NCBI GenBank assembly: GCA_028277295.1
Contig: JANQGN010000689.1
Location: 1 to 6,151, forward strand
Source of the DNA: Rhodospira sp.
GTDB lineage: Bacteria; Pseudomonadota; Alphaproteobacteria; Rhodospirillales; Rhodospirillaceae
Direction: 5' to 3'
Length of the DNA: 6,151 nucleotides
Shown: piece after piece, positions 5,251-6,151 of the stretch
Position numbering within the stretch: the first letter of the stretch is position 1
Layout of the letters: each line of letters begins with the position of its first letter
Notes under the pieces: generated by a model
Told to the model about the DNA's origin: nothing
Database searches by the model: none
What the model saw: the letters and a program-made list of their open reading frames with translations, nothing else
Program-made: the position numbers and the translations under genes

Positions 5251-6151
5251 TCACGACCGGGGAAAGCGCGCCCGGGCGGCGGTGGTCGCCCAGTCCAGGT
5301 GGTTGCGCACATATTCCTGGGCGGCGTCGCGCCGCGGCTGGTAGTCCCAGGAGGTCAGCGCCCCTTTCTGCATCGCCGCGTGCACCGTCCGTCTCTGCCG
5401 CTGGGTGGCGATGACATCGGCGCGGATGCGCGCGCTGTCCCAGCGCGCCGCCACTTCGGCGGCGAAACCGGCCGCCCTCTCGCCATGGGCCGGATCCTCC
5501 GCCAGATTGGCCAACTCGCCCGGATCGGCCGCGATGTCGTAGAGCTGCGGCGGGTCGACATCGCAGTGGATGTACTTGTACCGGCCCCGGCGGATCATGA
5601 AGATCGGGTGGACGGCGCATTCCCCGCAATACTCGCCGATGGCCTCGTCGGCGGTGTCCTCGCCGCCGGTGGCGACGGGCCACAAGGAGCGGCCGTCGAT
5701 GGGCGCGCCCAGCACCGGCGCGATGCCGGCGGCCTCCAACAGCGTCGGCAGCAGGTCGACCAGCGAGCAGGCCGTCGGCACGCTGCGATGCGCCACGCCG
5801 GGGCCGGCCATGATCAGCGGCACCCGGGCCGACGGCTCGAAGAAGGTCATCTTGTACCACAGGCCGCGCTCGCCCAGCATGTCGCCGTGGTCGGCGGTGA
5901 CGATCACCAGCGTGTCGTCGAGCCGTTGGGTTTCCTCCAGCGTCCGCAGGATCGAACCGAGGTTCGCATCGAAATAGGAGGTGTTGGCGTAGTAGGCGTG
6001 GCGGGCATTGCGTACCTGCGCCTCGGCCACCGAGACCGTGTCGGCCTGGATGCCCGCCATGACGCGCCGCGAGTGCGGGTCCAGCGCCGCCGGCGAGACC
6101 GGCAGATCGATGTCGACCGGGCTGTAGAGGTCCCACCATTCCGGCCGCGCG
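5251..6151 (-). CDS. betC: Choline-sulfatase (partial; N-terminal part outside window)
   Basis: Hydrolyses choline-O-sulfate to choline and sulfate, supplying a glycine betaine precursor as well as sulfur. The frame is open to the right edge and gives 299 C-terminal residues; the family is about 500, so roughly the first 200 are missing, including the Cys-x-Pro-x-Arg formylglycine site. Visible marks are WDLYSPVDIDLP followed by DPHSRR near the cut end, the metal-binding TADHGDMLGERGLWYKM at about 85-101, and SARVPLIM shortly after. The C-terminal block SWDYQPRRDAAQEYVRNH is typical of the choline-sulfatase C-terminal domain and separates it from other sulfatases. The Met codon at 6060 is internal, because conserved sequence continues upstream of it. 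The TGA at 5253-5251 lies 30 bp from the ftsK stop. Whether betA, betB or betI adjoin it cannot be seen. Confidence 0.88.
   Translation of the reverse strand, partial: ARPEWWDLYSPVDIDLPVSPAALDPHSRRVMAGIQADTVSVAEAQVRNARHAYYANTSYFDANLGSILRTLEETQRLDDTLVIVTADHGDMLGERGLWYKMTFFEPSARVPLIMAGPGVAHRSVPTACSLVDLLPTLLEAAGIAPVLGAPIDGRSLWPVATGGEDTADEAIGEYCGECAVHPIFMIRRGRYKYIHCDVDPPQLYDIAADPGELANLAEDPAHGERAAGFAAEVAARWDSARIRADVIATQRQRRTVHAAMQKGALTSWDYQPRRDAAQEYVRNHLDWATTAARARFPRS

Noticed and set aside
5251..6060. Complete sulfatase gene starting at the Met codon at 6060
   Set aside because: The frame continues to the window edge with sequence typical of choline-sulfatase, so this Met is internal and the gene is cut by the window.
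5147..6139. A 330-codon minus-strand frame overlapping betC
   Set aside because: Arg/Gly/Ala-rich and without motifs, in another frame of the same strand as the clear sulfatase.

Overview
The window is a GC-rich bacterial chromosome segment, most likely from an alphaproteobacterium and plausibly from the Rhodospirillales. This is inferred from the strong G/C bias at third codon positions, an alphaproteobacterial-type FtsK motor domain, a Coq6/UbiH-family hydroxylase next to ftsK, and a choline-sulfatase of the BetC type. No sequence search was run, so the taxonomic placement is inference.

Layout, left to right. Bases 1-109 hold the C-terminal end of an unidentified + strand gene. It converges, across 21 bp, with a two-gene minus-strand operon. 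The downstream gene (1735-131) encodes a UbiH/UbiF/VisC/Coq6-family FAD monooxygenase of ubiquinone biosynthesis. It carries an unusual Lys/Ala/Pro-rich N-terminal extension of about 130 residues. The upstream gene (2457-1732) encodes an unrecognised single-pass membrane protein of 241 residues. Its TGA stop overlaps the GTG start of the hydroxylase gene in a GTGA junction, so the two are probably translationally coupled. A possible 61-codon leader ORF (2639-2454) precedes them and joins the 241-residue gene by an ATGA overlap. It has a good ribosome binding site but no recognisable protein family.

Bases 2458-2763 form the divergent intergenic region. The stretch around 2640-2705 is the most A/T-rich part of the window and probably holds the promoters for both directions. 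The + strand then carries ftsK (2764-5220, 818 residues), the membrane-anchored DNA translocase that clears chromosome termini at the division septum. A 30-bp convergent gap with a GC-rich hairpin separates it from betC. That gene enters from the right edge on the minus strand with its 5' end outside the window, and encodes choline-sulfatase, which releases choline and sulfate from choline-O-sulfate.

The genes are mostly core functions: respiratory quinone synthesis, chromosome segregation and choline sulfate use. I see no mobile element, CRISPR array, phage system, tRNA or rRNA, and no clear new multi-gene system. The points most worth following up are the histone-H1-like tail on the ubiquinone hydroxylase with its 15-bp DNA repeats, the uncharacterised membrane protein coupled to it, and the possible small leader ORF.
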